NCBI RefSeq assembly: GCF_003097355.1
Contig: NZ_PYUI01000006.1
Location: forward strand, 124,001 to 188,000
Direction of reading: 5' to 3'
DNA: 64,000 nucleotides
Origin: Arthrobacter sp. H-02-3
GTDB taxonomy: Bacteria > Actinomycetota > Actinomycetes > Actinomycetales > Micrococcaceae
Shown here: piece after piece, positions 33,740 to 42,530 of the stretch
Layout of the letters: each line of letters starts with the position of its first letter
How positions within the stretch are numbered: position 1 is the first letter of the stretch
Made by a program: the position numbers and the translations under genes
The notes under the pieces: generated by a model
Told to the model about the DNA's origin: nothing
The model's input: only the letters and a program-made list of their open reading frames with translations
The model's database searches: none

Positions 33740-34909
33740 TCAGCGACCGGCGTCGCGCCCGTCGGTCCATACGTCAGCCCCGAATCCGGCGAGCCCGGGA
33801 GTTCCTGCATAGCCGAGGTAGGGCAGCGCGAACAGGTCTTCGATGCTTTTCAGGAGCGAGTAGTGGTTATACGGTGTGGAGCTCGTCGTCCCGGGACGGA
33901 CGAAGGGCGAGAGCACCAGCGCGCCGATGCGTCCGCCGCCCTTGCCGTTGCCGGGGCCGGCCGCAAACGTGCCATCCTTCGCGGCCGACGGCGGCAGGCC
34001 GGGCGCGGCAACGTTGGGGCCGGAGGGCTCGTTACAGCAGGCGCTGGTGTCGCCGTCGGCCTCATCGTTGACGATGATGATGGCACCGCTTTCCTGAAAT
34101 GCGGGAGATGCCGAGATCAGGGACACCCAGGTGCGCAGCCAGGCATCCTCCGCCGCGGGACCGGCAGGCTGGCCGTCGCAGTTCTGGTTATGTCCGTCAT
34201 TGCACAGGCTGGGGGAGATGAACGACAGGTTGGGGGTGGTTGAGACGGCCGTCAGATCCTGGGGCAGCCGGGCCAGGGACCCGACATTCGCGGCGCACGC
34301 CGCGGTTCCTGCCACTGACGCGAAATACAGGAACGGGTTGTGACGGGCCGTGTAGGCATCCCCGGCCGTGGCTTCCTGCGTCAGGTCCGTGGATCCGGGA
34401 CCCAGGGAGGGCTTCCCGCAGACGGCTTCTTCCCGCCCCGGGACATTGCCCATGTCCTCCATGTAGCCCTTCCAGGTCAGGTTCCGTGCCGCGAGCTGGC
34501 CCGCCAGGGTGGGCACCGACGCCGGAAAGATGCAGCCGGCGTCGGACTTGACCTGCCCGAAGCGTTCCGCGGACGGGTGCACCATGTCCGTGTAGGCCGT
34601 GCAGTCCATCTGGATGTCGGGGCTCGGAGCGACACCGCCCAGCATGGCCAGGTAATTTCCCAGGCTGTAGTGCGCGGTCCCGTAGTACTGGTCCAGCAAA
34701 ACGCCCTGGCCGCGAAGCGTTTGGGCCAGATACGGAAGGCGCGAATTTGGCCCGAACGACTGCGCGTAGGATGCGTTCTCAAGCACAATCACGAACACGT
34801 GGCGGACAGGCGAAAGACGGCCGGCCGGCCTGTCCGGTTGGCTGACGCCGGCCCCGAGGATCACAAGGAGGACCACGGCGATGCAAAGGAACGCTCGTCT
34901 TCGGTTCAT
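33740..34909 (-). CDS. Secreted phosphoesterase, AcpA-like (PF04185)
   Basis: A second, shorter PF04185 phosphoesterase of 389 residues. The N-terminal leader (FLCIAVVLLVILGAG) is a signal peptide or anchor. The family strand VRHVFVIVLENASYAQSF, a cysteine-rich middle (CTAYTDM, CIFPASVPTLAGQL, SLCNDGHNQNC) and the metal-site segment IIIVNDEADGDTSACCNE are visible, ending with YNHYSLLKSIEDLFALPYLG. The paired cysteines suggest disulfides, consistent with export. It probably releases phosphate from organic phosphate esters. It shares only distant similarity with the larger phosphoesterase at 28718-30463. Confidence 0.88.
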   Translation of the reverse strand: MNRRRAFLCIAVVLLVILGAGVSQPDRPAGRLSPVRHVFVIVLENASYAQSFGPNSRLPYLAQTLRGQGVLLDQYYGTAHYSLGNYLAMLGGVAPSPDIQMDCTAYTDMVHPSAERFGQVKSDAGCIFPASVPTLAGQLAARNLTWKGYMEDMGNVPGREEAVCGKPSLGPGSTDLTQEATAGDAYTARHNPFLYFASVAGTAACAANVGSLARLPQDLTAVSTTPNLSFISPSLCNDGHNQNCDGQPAGPAAEDAWLRTWVSLISASPAFQESGAIIIVNDEADGDTSACCNEPSGPNVAAPGLPPSAAKDGTFAAGPGNGKGGGRIGALVLSPFVRPGTTSSTPYNHYSLLKSIEDLFALPYLGYAGTPGLAGFGADVWTDGRDAGR

Positions 34910-35105
34910 CAGACCCGGATTCCCTTCCCGGCGAACACATACTCCCGCGCCGGATCCGGCGTGCCTCCGGTGCCCGTTCCTGCGGACGGTATGTCACGCC
35001 GGTCCATAAACAGAATAGACACGGGCCCCACTCCCCGGACAGGCCCGGGCGCGCCGAGCCGGCGTGTTTACGACGTTGAGGATGTTCGGAGGCAGCTCCC
35101 GTAGC

Positions 35106-36086
35106 ATGACGCGGATGGTATTCATACGGCTGTACCGCGAAGGAAAACTTGAACGCGACGACGTCAGCGCCCACGAGATCGAGGCCCTGGCGCACCAGGA
35201 CGACGTGGTGCTGTGGATCGATTTCACGGACCCGACGGCGGATGACCTTCTGGGTGTCGAGACGGTGTACGGGTTTCACCGCCTCGCCGTTGAGGATGCC
35301 GTCCATGATTTCCAGCGGCCCAAGCTGGACCGCTACGCCAACCACCTGTTCCTGTCGGCCTATCAGGCGGGGCTGCGGCCCGGCAGCGGGGAAGTGGAAA
35401 TTGCCGAGGTCTCGGCATTCGTGACCCGGAACGCCCTCGTGACCGTGCACGGGCCAGGGTTTGATACGGACAAACTGATGGCGCACTGGGATGCCGAGAC
35501 GGACCTGGCCGCACACGGGGTGCCTTTCCTGTTCTGGGGCCTCCTGGACATGATCGTGGACGGGCACTTCGACGCCGTGCAGGAACTGGACGGCTACATC
35601 GACGCCCTTGAAGAATCGCTCTTCGATGACCACTCACCCGACCACGACCTGCAGCGAAAGACCTTCGAGCTGCGCAAGAACCTGGTCCGGCTCCGCCGGG
35701 TGGTCCTGCCCATGCGCGAAGTCCTCAACACCCTCCTCCGGCGGGACGACCTCGTCGGCTGCAGCCCCGCCATGCAGCCGTTCCTGCAGGACGTCTACGA
35801 CCACGTGCTGCGGGCCACGGAATGGACGGAGTCGCTCCGTGACCTGGTCACGACCATTCTGGAGACCCACATCAGTATTCAGGGGAACCAGATGAACCTG
35901 GTCATGAAAAAGGTCACCAGTTGGGCCGCGATCATCGCCGTACCCACCGCGGTCACGGGGTTCTTCGGGCAGAACGTGCCGTTTTTCGGCTTCCAGAGCG
36001 ATTACGGTCTCTGGTTGTCCACCGCATTGATGGTCGCCGGATCAGTGTTCCTGTATCTGGGGTTCAAGAGGCGGGACTGGATCTAG
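35106..36086 (+). CDS. CorA-family divalent metal transporter-like protein
   Basis: About 326 residues: a soluble N-terminal alpha/beta and long-helix funnel domain (about 1-255), then two C-terminal membrane helices (AAIIAVPTAVTGFFGQNVPF and WLSTALMVAGSVFLYLGF) and the basic end KRRDWI. This is the CorA layout for Mg2+/Co2+/Ni2+ transport as a pentamer. The invariant GMN triplet after helix 1 is GQN here (FFGQNVPFFGF), so ion selectivity may differ. The start is uncertain: ATGs at 35064, 35106 and 35115 are in frame, and GGAGG lies about 14 bases before 35106. Confidence 0.85.
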   Translation: MTRMVFIRLYREGKLERDDVSAHEIEALAHQDDVVLWIDFTDPTADDLLGVETVYGFHRLAVEDAVHDFQRPKLDRYANHLFLSAYQAGLRPGSGEVEIAEVSAFVTRNALVTVHGPGFDTDKLMAHWDAETDLAAHGVPFLFWGLLDMIVDGHFDAVQELDGYIDALEESLFDDHSPDHDLQRKTFELRKNLVRLRRVVLPMREVLNTLLRRDDLVGCSPAMQPFLQDVYDHVLRATEWTESLRDLVTTILETHISIQGNQMNLVMKKVTSWAAIIAVPTAVTGFFGQNVPFFGFQSDYGLWLSTALMVAGSVFLYLGFKRRDWI

Positions 36087-36097
36087 ATCAGCCAGTG

Positions 36098-36622
36098 TTA
36101 TGTCTGGCGCGCAGCGTTGCCGGCGGGGGTGTTCGCGTTGCGGGTGCGGTGGGCCCTGTATTCGTGCCAGGTGAGCCAGACGATGAAGATATCGAAGGCT
36201 GTCAGGAGGGCTAGCCCCCAAGAGAAGGCAACCAGGAGTTCATAACTTTGGTAGAGGATGAAGGCCATCAGGAAGGCAATCATCCACGGATAAGCCCACA
36301 TTTTATCCTTGAGCACCGCCCAGACCAGGACCACCTTCACCGCTCCGTGCAACAGCAGGTAGATGGCGCCGAAGAGGGTCGCCGAGACGGTCATGGTCCC
36401 GGCCCAGTGCACCAAGGTGGTGGCAACGAGATCATGCGGATCTTCGGAGAGTTCGTGCTGTGTCAGTAACCGGACCCAGGCGCCGATCTGCGCGGGGGAG
36501 ACCAGCAGGAGAAGAATTCCTCCCACGAGTTCCAAGAGTCCGTCAAGGCCTTTGAGAATCAGGCTGATCCTGAAGGTCTTGTCCAGCAACGTCCTGTCGG
36601 TACTGCCTTTAGCCAACGTCAC
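36098..36622 (-). CDS. DUF2127 family membrane protein
   Basis: A 174-residue protein with about four membrane helices: LILKGLDGLLELVGGILLLL, GTMTVSATLFGAIYLLLHGA, MWAYPWMIAFLMAFILYQSY and a last helix in WGLALLTAFDIFIVWLTW. The LLHGAVKVVLVWAVLKDKMW segment is the DUF2127 signature. Function is unknown. It converges on the corA-like gene (11-base gap between stops). Confidence 0.85.
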   Translation of the reverse strand: MTLAKGSTDRTLLDKTFRISLILKGLDGLLELVGGILLLLVSPAQIGAWVRLLTQHELSEDPHDLVATTLVHWAGTMTVSATLFGAIYLLLHGAVKVVLVWAVLKDKMWAYPWMIAFLMAFILYQSYELLVAFSWGLALLTAFDIFIVWLTWHEYRAHRTRNANTPAGNAARQT

Positions 36623-36653
36623 CTCAAACCCCCGGCACGCACTTCCGGCGCGG

Positions 36654-37298
36654 CTACGAGCTGGCGCTGGATGCCAGCACGCCCAGGCCGAGCGCGGCGA
36701 TGATGCCGCTGCTGCCGCGTTCGAGCCAACTGCTCACCCGGGGGCGCTGCAGCCAGGCCATGGCCTTCGCCGCCGCGATGGATACGGCCGCCAGATAGAG
36801 GAACCCGATGGCGCTTTCGATGGCACCCAACACCATGGCGGTGTCCAGCGTGTTGCCGCCGTGCGGAATGAACTGCGGCACGACGGCGAGGTAGAACAGG
36901 CCCACCTTGGGGTTGAGCAGCGTGGAGAGGCCGCCGGCGCCGAACCCTGCCCGCCGGCTGTAGCTTCGGCGGGGAGTGTGGCCGGCCGTCGCGGAGGACT
37001 TTGTGCGGCGGGCCCGGATCAGCGAAGAAATTCCCAAGTACAGCAGGTACAGCCCGCCCGCGATCTTCAGCCAGCGGAACACTTCCGCGGATTCCTCCAG
37101 GACGGCGGCGAGCCCCACGCCCACCAGCGCGGCCCAGACCATGGATGCCACGGCCGAGCCGAGCGCGGCGGCAAGGCCGGCCCCGGCACTCTGCAGCGAG
37201 ATCCGCAGCACCAGGAACGTATCCGGGCCGGGGGTGACGGAGAGCAGGAGGCACAGCCCGGCAAAGGCCAGCAGGGTCACGAGGGTCATGAGCACCAT
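36654..37298 (-). CDS. LysE/RhtB-family amino-acid exporter
   Basis: Inner-membrane efflux protein of 214 residues with six helices. The first helix and loop (LLLSVTPGPDTFLVLRISLQ) contain the TPGPD family motif. GGLYLLYLGISSLIRAR and LLNPKVGLFYLAVVPQFI are the other landmarks. Members export lysine, threonine, homoserine or homoserine lactones. A homoserine-type substrate would fit the catabolic island further right, but it is 3 kb away and unlinked by operon. ATG at 37298 or 37289 could be used. Confidence 0.9.
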   Translation of the reverse strand: MVLMTLVTLLAFAGLCLLLSVTPGPDTFLVLRISLQSAGAGLAAALGSAVASMVWAALVGVGLAAVLEESAEVFRWLKIAGGLYLLYLGISSLIRARRTKSSATAGHTPRRSYSRRAGFGAGGLSTLLNPKVGLFYLAVVPQFIPHGGNTLDTAMVLGAIESAIGFLYLAAVSIAAAKAMAWLQRPRVSSWLERGSSGIIAALGLGVLASSASS

Positions 37299-37410
37299 TG
37301 TCCGGGTGCCGGCCGTCGGGGCGCAACGGCGGCAACGCCCGGCCCGGATGAGAGGCCCGGGAAGGCAGCATGCGTTCCGGCGTTCCGAATATGTGTGGGG
37401 CGGGTGACGC

Positions 37411-37647
37411 TCACTGCGTCATATTCGGCGCCTGCAACGCCGGTCCCGGGTAGGTGACTGCGTCGGCGGCGTCCAGGACCTCCAGCGCCGTGAGGTGTGC
37501 CGCGGCGGCCACGTCCCTTATGGACTTGCCGTGTGTGACTGCCGCGGCGACGGCGGACTGCAGGTTGGCCGCGTTCTCCTCGCTGGTTCTGGATGTCTCA
37601 AGCCGGGCGGCAGCCGCTTCCACAGCCAGGATTTCACTATCGATCAC
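37411..37647 (-). CDS. Small helix-turn-helix-like protein (78 residues)
   Basis: A 78-residue protein starting with GTG behind a strong ribosome site (GGAGG). It is nearly all helical and alanine rich. The segment THGKSIRDVAAAAHLTALEV looks like a helix-turn-helix of the MerR/sigma-70-region-4 sort. A reading from an upstream ATG at 37809 exists but gives Arg-rich nonsense. It lies 170 bases after the arsR gene in the same direction, and the gap contains AGTCTGTCTC, one half of the ArsR-gene palindrome. Function unknown. Confidence 0.65.
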   Translation of the reverse strand: MIDSEILAVEAAAARLETSRTSEENAANLQSAVAAAVTHGKSIRDVAAAAHLTALEVLDAADAVTYPGPALQAPNMTQ

Positions 37648-37817
37648 CGGTTGTCCTCCAGTCCCGTCCCTGCCTCGTTGCAGTTGTGCCGGGAAGCGAT
37701 TCGTGCCCGATGACGGGCCGCACCCGGCGGTCAGGAAAGGATATCGAACGTTGGACCAGTCTGTCTCGCGTCTGTGTCGAAACCGCGGGGCGGCCGCTCG
37801 TCTCGGCACGCCGGTAT

Positions 37818-38180
37818 CTACAGGATCGCGTCGTCCGTTGAGGTTTCGCCGTGAGGGAGGCTCAACCGGGCGGTGCGAAGGAGGGTTCCGAGCAAGGAGC
37901 GGGCGTCGCCCAGCAAGGTGTTCACTTCGGGGCAGGCAAGCTCATAAAACAGCCGCCCGTCCCGCCGGGTCGGGAGAATCAGGTGCTGGCGGCGCAGCAC
38001 ACCGAGATGCTGGGACAGATTGGAGGGTTCGAGGCCGGTGTTGTGGCGCAGCGTGCTGACGGCCACTGGGCCGTCAGCGAGCATTTCCAGGAGCTGGATC
38101 CGTGCTGGGTGCCCCATCGCCTTGAAGAGGTCGGCCTTCACATCGGACAGGACAAGGCCTGCAGGCAATCCGTCCGCCAT
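37818..38180 (-). CDS. ArsR-family winged-helix regulator
   Basis: A repressor of about 120 residues. LFKAMGHPARIQLLEMLADG, PSNLSQHLGVLRRQHLI and PTRRDGRLFYELACPEV are the ArsR/SmtB fold with recognition helix and wing. The metal-binding CxC of the ArsR/SmtB sensors is not present; one Cys (ELACPEV) lies in the wing-side region, so a metal signal is not assured and a redox or other cue is possible. I chose the ATG at 38180 with GAAGGAGA upstream. A palindrome about 80 bases upstream is the likely operator. Confidence 0.88.
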   Translation of the reverse strand: MADGLPAGLVLSDVKADLFKAMGHPARIQLLEMLADGPVAVSTLRHNTGLEPSNLSQHLGVLRRQHLILPTRRDGRLFYELACPEVNTLLGDARSLLGTLLRTARLSLPHGETSTDDAIL

Positions 38181-38257
38181 GGGGGCCTTCTCCTTCGCAT
38201 CCAATACTCACGGCCCAAGGCCCGTGCCGGACCTGGTCCGAGGAAATTAGCACACGC

Positions 38258-38277
38258 GAGACAGAAAAGTCTGTCTC
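38258..38277. promoter_or_regulatory. ArsR operator palindrome
   Basis: A perfect 8-base inverted repeat GAGACAGA-AAAG-TCTGTCTC, 78-97 bases before the arsR start. The right half with its preceding bases (AGTCTGTCTC) recurs exactly at 37758-37767 in front of the 78-residue gene. It lies in the 38181-38519 gap, which otherwise shows no gene or RNA; its far end holds the promoter of the DUF1508 gene. Confidence 0.65.
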
Positions 38278-38519
38278 CCACTCGTCCGGGCGGGCCCGCT
38301 CGAACATACATCGTAGCGTCGGACTGCCGTCGTGTCGCCGCCGGCGGCAGGTGTGTGGGCGCCCCTTGCGCAGACGGCGGGGGTAGTTCAGACTTTCATG
38401 AATTCATCAATCCGATCCGGCCCTCTGCTAGCGGCCGGCGTCCTACAGGTGGATTCAGGCTGCCTCCGGTGACAACGGCGTCACCGGAGCAGAATGATCC
38501 CAACTTTCAGGAGGGTTCA

Positions 38520-38954
38520 ATGGCAGGAATGTTCGAACTGTTCACCGGCTCCGATGCTTCCTATCGATTTCGTTTGACTGCCCCGGACGGGACGGTGATG
38601 GCGCTCTCCAGATCATTCCCCGACAAGCCGTCCGCAGTGGCAGGAATCGCCGCGGTACGTGAGTACGCCGGAATGGGGCTGGTTTGTGAAATCCCGGCAC
38701 CGGGAGACGACGGCGTAAACGAACCCGCGGCGGTCCAGGTTCCTTCGGGGGCAGCTGCACAGAACCGAGTCCGGCAGGAGAGCCCGGCCGCTGATGGAGC
38801 ATCCGGGACCCGTGCCCGGCTGCCACGCATCCGTATCCCTTCCGCCGCACATTTTCTTGGCGGGCGGGCCGTTGCCCGGAATCACCAGATGATAATGCGG
38901 TGGCGCCGAGCCCCGGAAACGGCAGCCGCCCCGGCCGGGCTGAGCCCTTGCTGA
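38520..38954 (+). CDS. DUF1508 (YegP-like) protein with a basic tail
   Basis: About 144 residues. The first ~60 form one DUF1508 domain (FELFTGSDASYRFRLTAPDG, then SFPDKPSAVAGIAAVREYA), a small beta-alpha fold often found as tandem copies in YegP. Only one copy is present. The remainder is disordered and Arg/Pro/Ala-rich, unlike the family, and may be a readthrough extension. The ATG at 38520 has an excellent ribosome site (AGGAGGG). Function is unknown; some relatives are stress induced. Confidence 0.75.
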   Translation: MAGMFELFTGSDASYRFRLTAPDGTVMALSRSFPDKPSAVAGIAAVREYAGMGLVCEIPAPGDDGVNEPAAVQVPSGAAAQNRVRQESPAADGASGTRARLPRIRIPSAAHFLGGRAVARNHQMIMRWRRAPETAAAPAGLSPC

Positions 38955-39109
38955 ACCCCGGATTCTCCCGTGCCATCCACGGGAGGGACGTCCGGGTATT
39001 TACCCGGCCTTGTACCGCATGAGGCCGGGGCTCGACTCTTTGGACGATGGAGGCCCGACTTACGACACAGCAGTCCGCTCCGCGGGTCCGGTGTAAAATT
39101 TCTTCCACA

Positions 39110-39727
39110 ATGACCGCCAACGAAGCTGCCAGTCCCACGTTGTTGCCCGCCGCGGCGATGGCCGGTCGCGATGATCCAGTGGACCGCATTCTCTCCACCG
39201 CCTACGAACTGTTCTCCCGCCGCGGCATCCGCGACGTCGGGGTTAACGAGCTGATCGACAGCTCAGGCGTCTCAAAAGCAACGTTCTACCGGCACTTTCC
39301 ATCCAAGGACGCGCTGGTGCTTGCCTTCCTGGAGCTGCGCGACCAGGTGTGGACCGTGGACCTCATCGTGGCCGAGGCCAGGCGCCGCGGCACCACCGCC
39401 GAGGAACGGCTGCTCGCCGTCTTTGACGTGTTCGGGGACTGGTTCAAGCGGGAAGACTTCGAGGCGTGCACGTTTATCAACGTCCTGTTGGAGATGGGAC
39501 CAGGGCACCCCTTGGGGATGGCAAGCATCGGATATCTCAGCCGGATCAGGGACCACATCCAGGCTCTGGCCGAGGAAGCCGGGCTGAACCGCCCCGAGGA
39601 CTTTGCCCGTTCCTGGCACATCCTGATGAAGGGCTCCATCATCTCGGCGACAGAAGGCGACATCCTGGCTTCCAAGCGGGCGCAGCAAATGGCCCGCTGG
39701 CTGATCGAACACCACCGGAGCCTGTAA
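39110..39727 (+). CDS. TetR/AcrR-family regulator
   Basis: Repressor of about 205 residues. The helix-turn-helix is DRILSTAYELFSRRGIRDVG and DSSGVSKATFYRHFPSKDAL, textbook TetR. The C-terminal domain (about 95-200) carries FEACTFINVLLEMGPGHPLG. I chose the ATG at 39110; a TAAAAT -10-like box lies 14 bases before it, so the message may have a very short leader. No target operon is evident; the nearest gene is an opposing HAD phosphatase. Confidence 0.9.
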   Translation: MTANEAASPTLLPAAAMAGRDDPVDRILSTAYELFSRRGIRDVGVNELIDSSGVSKATFYRHFPSKDALVLAFLELRDQVWTVDLIVAEARRRGTTAEERLLAVFDVFGDWFKREDFEACTFINVLLEMGPGHPLGMASIGYLSRIRDHIQALAEEAGLNRPEDFARSWHILMKGSIISATEGDILASKRAQQMARWLIEHHRSL

Positions 39728-39770
39728 CCGGCGATCCGCTCGTTGCCAAGCCCCGCACTACGGGCGCCCT

Positions 39771-40466
39771 TCATGTGTGGTCGTGATTCAGGAGCAGTGG
39801 CAGCAGGGCCTCGGGGGAGGCAGCGACGGCGGCCGCTTGTGAAGCTTCCCCGGCGTCCCCATACCCCCAGAGTGCGAATATCGTGGGGATGCCGTGTTTG
39901 GCTGCCCCCGCGACGTCGTAGCTTCGGTCTCCGACCATTGCGGGACGGGAGATGTCTACGCCTTCGCGTTGGAGCCGGAGCAGCAATTCGGCGATGACCT
40001 CCGCCTTGCTCGCTCTTCCATCGGAGTCCGACGCCCCGCATACGTTGATGAAGTGGCGCTCAATCCCAAACCGTCGTGCAAGTCGTACTGCTTGGTCTTC
40101 CACCTTGGAAGTGGCTACGGCCATAGGAATACCGGCCGTGTGCAGGTGCTCAAGCAAGTCTTTGATCCCGTCGTATGGACTGGACTGTTCAGCGCCATGA
40201 GCGGCATACGCCTTGCGGTAATGTTGGAGGGCCTTTTGGGCGGATTCTTCGTCCAACTGTGAGACTGTTCTGAAGGACTCGATCATCGGCGGGCCGACGA
40301 ACCGGCGCAGAGTGTCCATCGCCGGGATCGGCGCACCTACAGCTGCCAGGGCCTGGGCAGCACTTGCTGTCACGCCGGGAGCCGAATCCAGGAGCGTGCC
40401 GTCCATGTCGAACAAGATGCAGCTAACGCCAGTGAGAGAGGGACGGGCCTGGTGCAGAGGTGTCAT
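39771..40466 (-). CDS. HAD-family hydrolase, phosphoglycolate phosphatase-like
   Basis: Phosphatase of 231 residues. The four HAD motifs are visible: nucleophile Asp in LFDMDGTLLDS, Ser/Thr in GIPMAVATSK, Lys in GRASKAEV, and acidic pair in MVGDRSYDVAGAAKHGI. The cap domain is the helical C1 type (GVTASAAQALAAVGAPIP). Closest by pattern to Gph/PGP-like enzymes, but substrates vary. The gene is divergent from the Lrp-type regulator with a 76-base gap. Confidence 0.9.
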   Translation of the reverse strand: MTPLHQARPSLTGVSCILFDMDGTLLDSAPGVTASAAQALAAVGAPIPAMDTLRRFVGPPMIESFRTVSQLDEESAQKALQHYRKAYAAHGAEQSSPYDGIKDLLEHLHTAGIPMAVATSKVEDQAVRLARRFGIERHFINVCGASDSDGRASKAEVIAELLLRLQREGVDISRPAMVGDRSYDVAGAAKHGIPTIFALWGYGDAGEASQAAAVAASPEALLPLLLNHDHT

Positions 40467-40542
40467 TTTTTCGCAGGCTTTCGGTCTTGATATTGGTTCC
40501 GTTCCGGCAGTGCCCGGGGGATTGTTGCGGTGAAGGGTAGGC

Positions 40543-41010
40543 GTGGATCGAGTGAGTCTTGATCAGATTGATCAGAGGATTCTTGCGGAGCTCACTAAGA
40601 ACGCCCGCATGAGCCATGCGGAGCTGGCGACCAAGGTCCTCCTGTCGAGAAATGCCGTTCGCCAGCGGATCGAACGGATGGAGCGGCAGGGGTATATCCA
40701 GGGGTACACGATTGTTGCCGGGCCGCCGGGTCAGGGTCCGGTGTCCGCCTTCCTGATGGTTTACAGGAAGGACCGGGTGCGGGGGTCGGACGTCATCACC
40801 GTCCTGCGGTCGATTCCGGAGGTGGTTCTGTGTGATGTCGTGAGCGGTGACTTTGACCTGTTGGTCCGGGTCGAGGCCCGGTCGCTGGAAAGGGTTCAGG
40901 AGATCTGGGAGCAGATCGCGGCAATTCCCGGCGTGACGGACACGGTGACGGCCATGACGCTTTCGAGTCTCATCAGGCGCGGGACCGGAGGGGTCCGCGC
41001 CAGCGAGTGA
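40543..41010 (+). CDS. Lrp/AsnC-family regulator
   Basis: Feast/famine-type regulator of 155 residues. N-terminal helix-turn-helix (DQIDQRILAELTKNARMSHA, LSRNAVRQRIERMERQGYI) and C-terminal RAM/ACT-like ligand domain (VSAFLMVYRKDRVRG, VVSGDFDLLVRVEARSLERV). Start is GTG with GAAGGG upstream. It ends 5 bases from the opposing aspartase gene stop. Lrp-type proteins sense amino acids, and this one is well placed to control the aspartase/ALDH/homoserine dehydrogenase operon. Confidence 0.9.
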   Translation: MDRVSLDQIDQRILAELTKNARMSHAELATKVLLSRNAVRQRIERMERQGYIQGYTIVAGPPGQGPVSAFLMVYRKDRVRGSDVITVLRSIPEVVLCDVVSGDFDLLVRVEARSLERVQEIWEQIAAIPGVTDTVTAMTLSSLIRRGTGGVRASE

Positions 41011-41015
41011 CGTGA

Positions 41016-42425
41016 TCAGACGCCGGACATGTCCGCAGTTCTGACAGGCAGCACGGCGGATTCAAGCAGTAACTGAGCTGCGTCCCGGTCCATGAGGTTC
41101 CTGCTGGTGACGATGTCCAGGATGGCGGACCCGTCCTGGAGGGCTTCCTTGGCCACCGCCGCAGCGGCGGCATACCCGATGGCCGGTATCAAGGCTGTTG
41201 CGAGGCCTGCCGAGGCGGCCGCCTGGCGGGCGAGGCGTCCGGTGTTCGCTTCAATGCCTTCCATGCAGTACCGACGGAGAACGCGTGATCCTTGTTCGAG
41301 CCACGAAATGCTCTGAAGAAGGACATGGGCAATGACAGGTTCGAAGGCATTGAGCTGGAGCTGGCCGTTGTCTGCAGCCATCGTCACGGTGGTGTCAGCT
41401 CCGGCCACTGCGAAGGCAATCTGGTTCATGGTCTCCGGGATGACAGGGTTGACCTTTCCCGGCATGATTGATGACCCGGCCTGGCGCGGAGGCAGGATAA
41501 TTTCGCCGAAGCCGTTCTGTGGACCGCTCGACAGCAGCCGGAGGTCGCTGCTGATTTTGGAGAGCTTGATGGCCGTGCGTTTCAGCATGCCTGACATGTG
41601 CATGAAAACGCCGACGTCGGACGTGGCTTCGATGAGATCAGCGGCGGGAAAGACCGGGACGCCGGACACTTCGGACAGTGCCCGAAGGACGAGTTGTTGA
41701 TATCCAGGTTCGGCGGTGATGCCCGTCCCGATGGCGGTGGCACCGAGGCTGCACTCGAGCATCAGCGCTGTGGATTCCATTAGCCTGCAGCGGTCTTCTT
41801 CCAGCGTCGCGGCGAAGGCATTGAACTCCTGCCCAAGGGTCATCGGGACGGCGTCCTGGAGCTGTGTCCTGCCCATCTTCACGACGTCGGCGAATTCGGC
41901 GCCCTTGTTGCGGGCGGATTCGGCAAGTTTCCCCAACTCCCGGTTGAGTTCTGCAGTAGCGAAATTCAGAGCCAGCTTGATCGCCGTGGGATAGGTGTCA
42001 TTTGTGGATTGGCACCGGTTGACGTGGTCAATGGGGTGCAGGTGCTGGTATTCACCGCGGCGGTGGCCCAGTTTTTCCAGCGCAAGGTTCGCGATCACCT
42101 CGTTGGCATTCATGTTCGTGCTGGTGCCTGCACCGCCCTGGATGACGTCCACGCAGAATTGTTCGTGGTGATGTCCGTCCTGGATTTCCTGGCATGCTTC
42201 GCGGATCGCTGTCGCTTCACGCGGGTTGAGGATGCCGAGTTCGCAGTTGGCCTGCGCCGCAGCGTTCTTGATCATCGCCAGGGCACGCACCAGATGGGGG
42301 TGGCGGGAGACGGGAATACCGCTGATGGTGAAGTTCTCCAAGGCGCGGGCGGTGTGTGCCCCCCAATAGGCTGTGGCCGGTACGGGAACGTTCCCGAGCG
42401 AATCCGTCTCGATGCGGGTGGTCAT
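41016..42425 (-). CDS. aspA: Aspartate ammonia-lyase (aspartase)
   Basis: Converts L-aspartate reversibly to fumarate and ammonia. 469 residues, the usual length for the fumarase C/aspartase superfamily. Visible regions: VIQGGAGTSTNMNANEVIAN, HVNRCQSTNDTYPTAIKLAL, and the catalytic loop GSSIMPGKVNPVIPETMNQI. The GKVNP and aspartate-binding (STNDTYPTA) signatures match aspartase rather than fumarase. I chose the ATG at 42425 (AGAGGA upstream). It is the last of a three-gene operon with an aldehyde dehydrogenase and homoserine dehydrogenase, where it would take aspartate into the citric acid cycle. Confidence 0.9.
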   Translation of the reverse strand: MTTRIETDSLGNVPVPATAYWGAHTARALENFTISGIPVSRHPHLVRALAMIKNAAAQANCELGILNPREATAIREACQEIQDGHHHEQFCVDVIQGGAGTSTNMNANEVIANLALEKLGHRRGEYQHLHPIDHVNRCQSTNDTYPTAIKLALNFATAELNRELGKLAESARNKGAEFADVVKMGRTQLQDAVPMTLGQEFNAFAATLEEDRCRLMESTALMLECSLGATAIGTGITAEPGYQQLVLRALSEVSGVPVFPAADLIEATSDVGVFMHMSGMLKRTAIKLSKISSDLRLLSSGPQNGFGEIILPPRQAGSSIMPGKVNPVIPETMNQIAFAVAGADTTVTMAADNGQLQLNAFEPVIAHVLLQSISWLEQGSRVLRRYCMEGIEANTGRLARQAAASAGLATALIPAIGYAAAAAVAKEALQDGSAILDIVTSRNLMDRDAAQLLLESAVLPVRTADMSGV

Positions 42426-42530
42426 GGGTTTCGATCCTCTGCGTGAAAGTGTGGGTGGTGGGGTAGTTGTGTGCCGCATACTCGGAGGAAGCGGAGGGGC
42501 GCAAGGGCCGGCCGCGCCCCTCCGCTTCGA

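Noticed and set aside
41016..42425. Fumarase C rather than aspartase
   Set aside because: The GSSIMPGKVNP loop is shared by both, but STNDTYPTAIKLAL and the operon with homoserine and semialdehyde enzymes favour aspartase.
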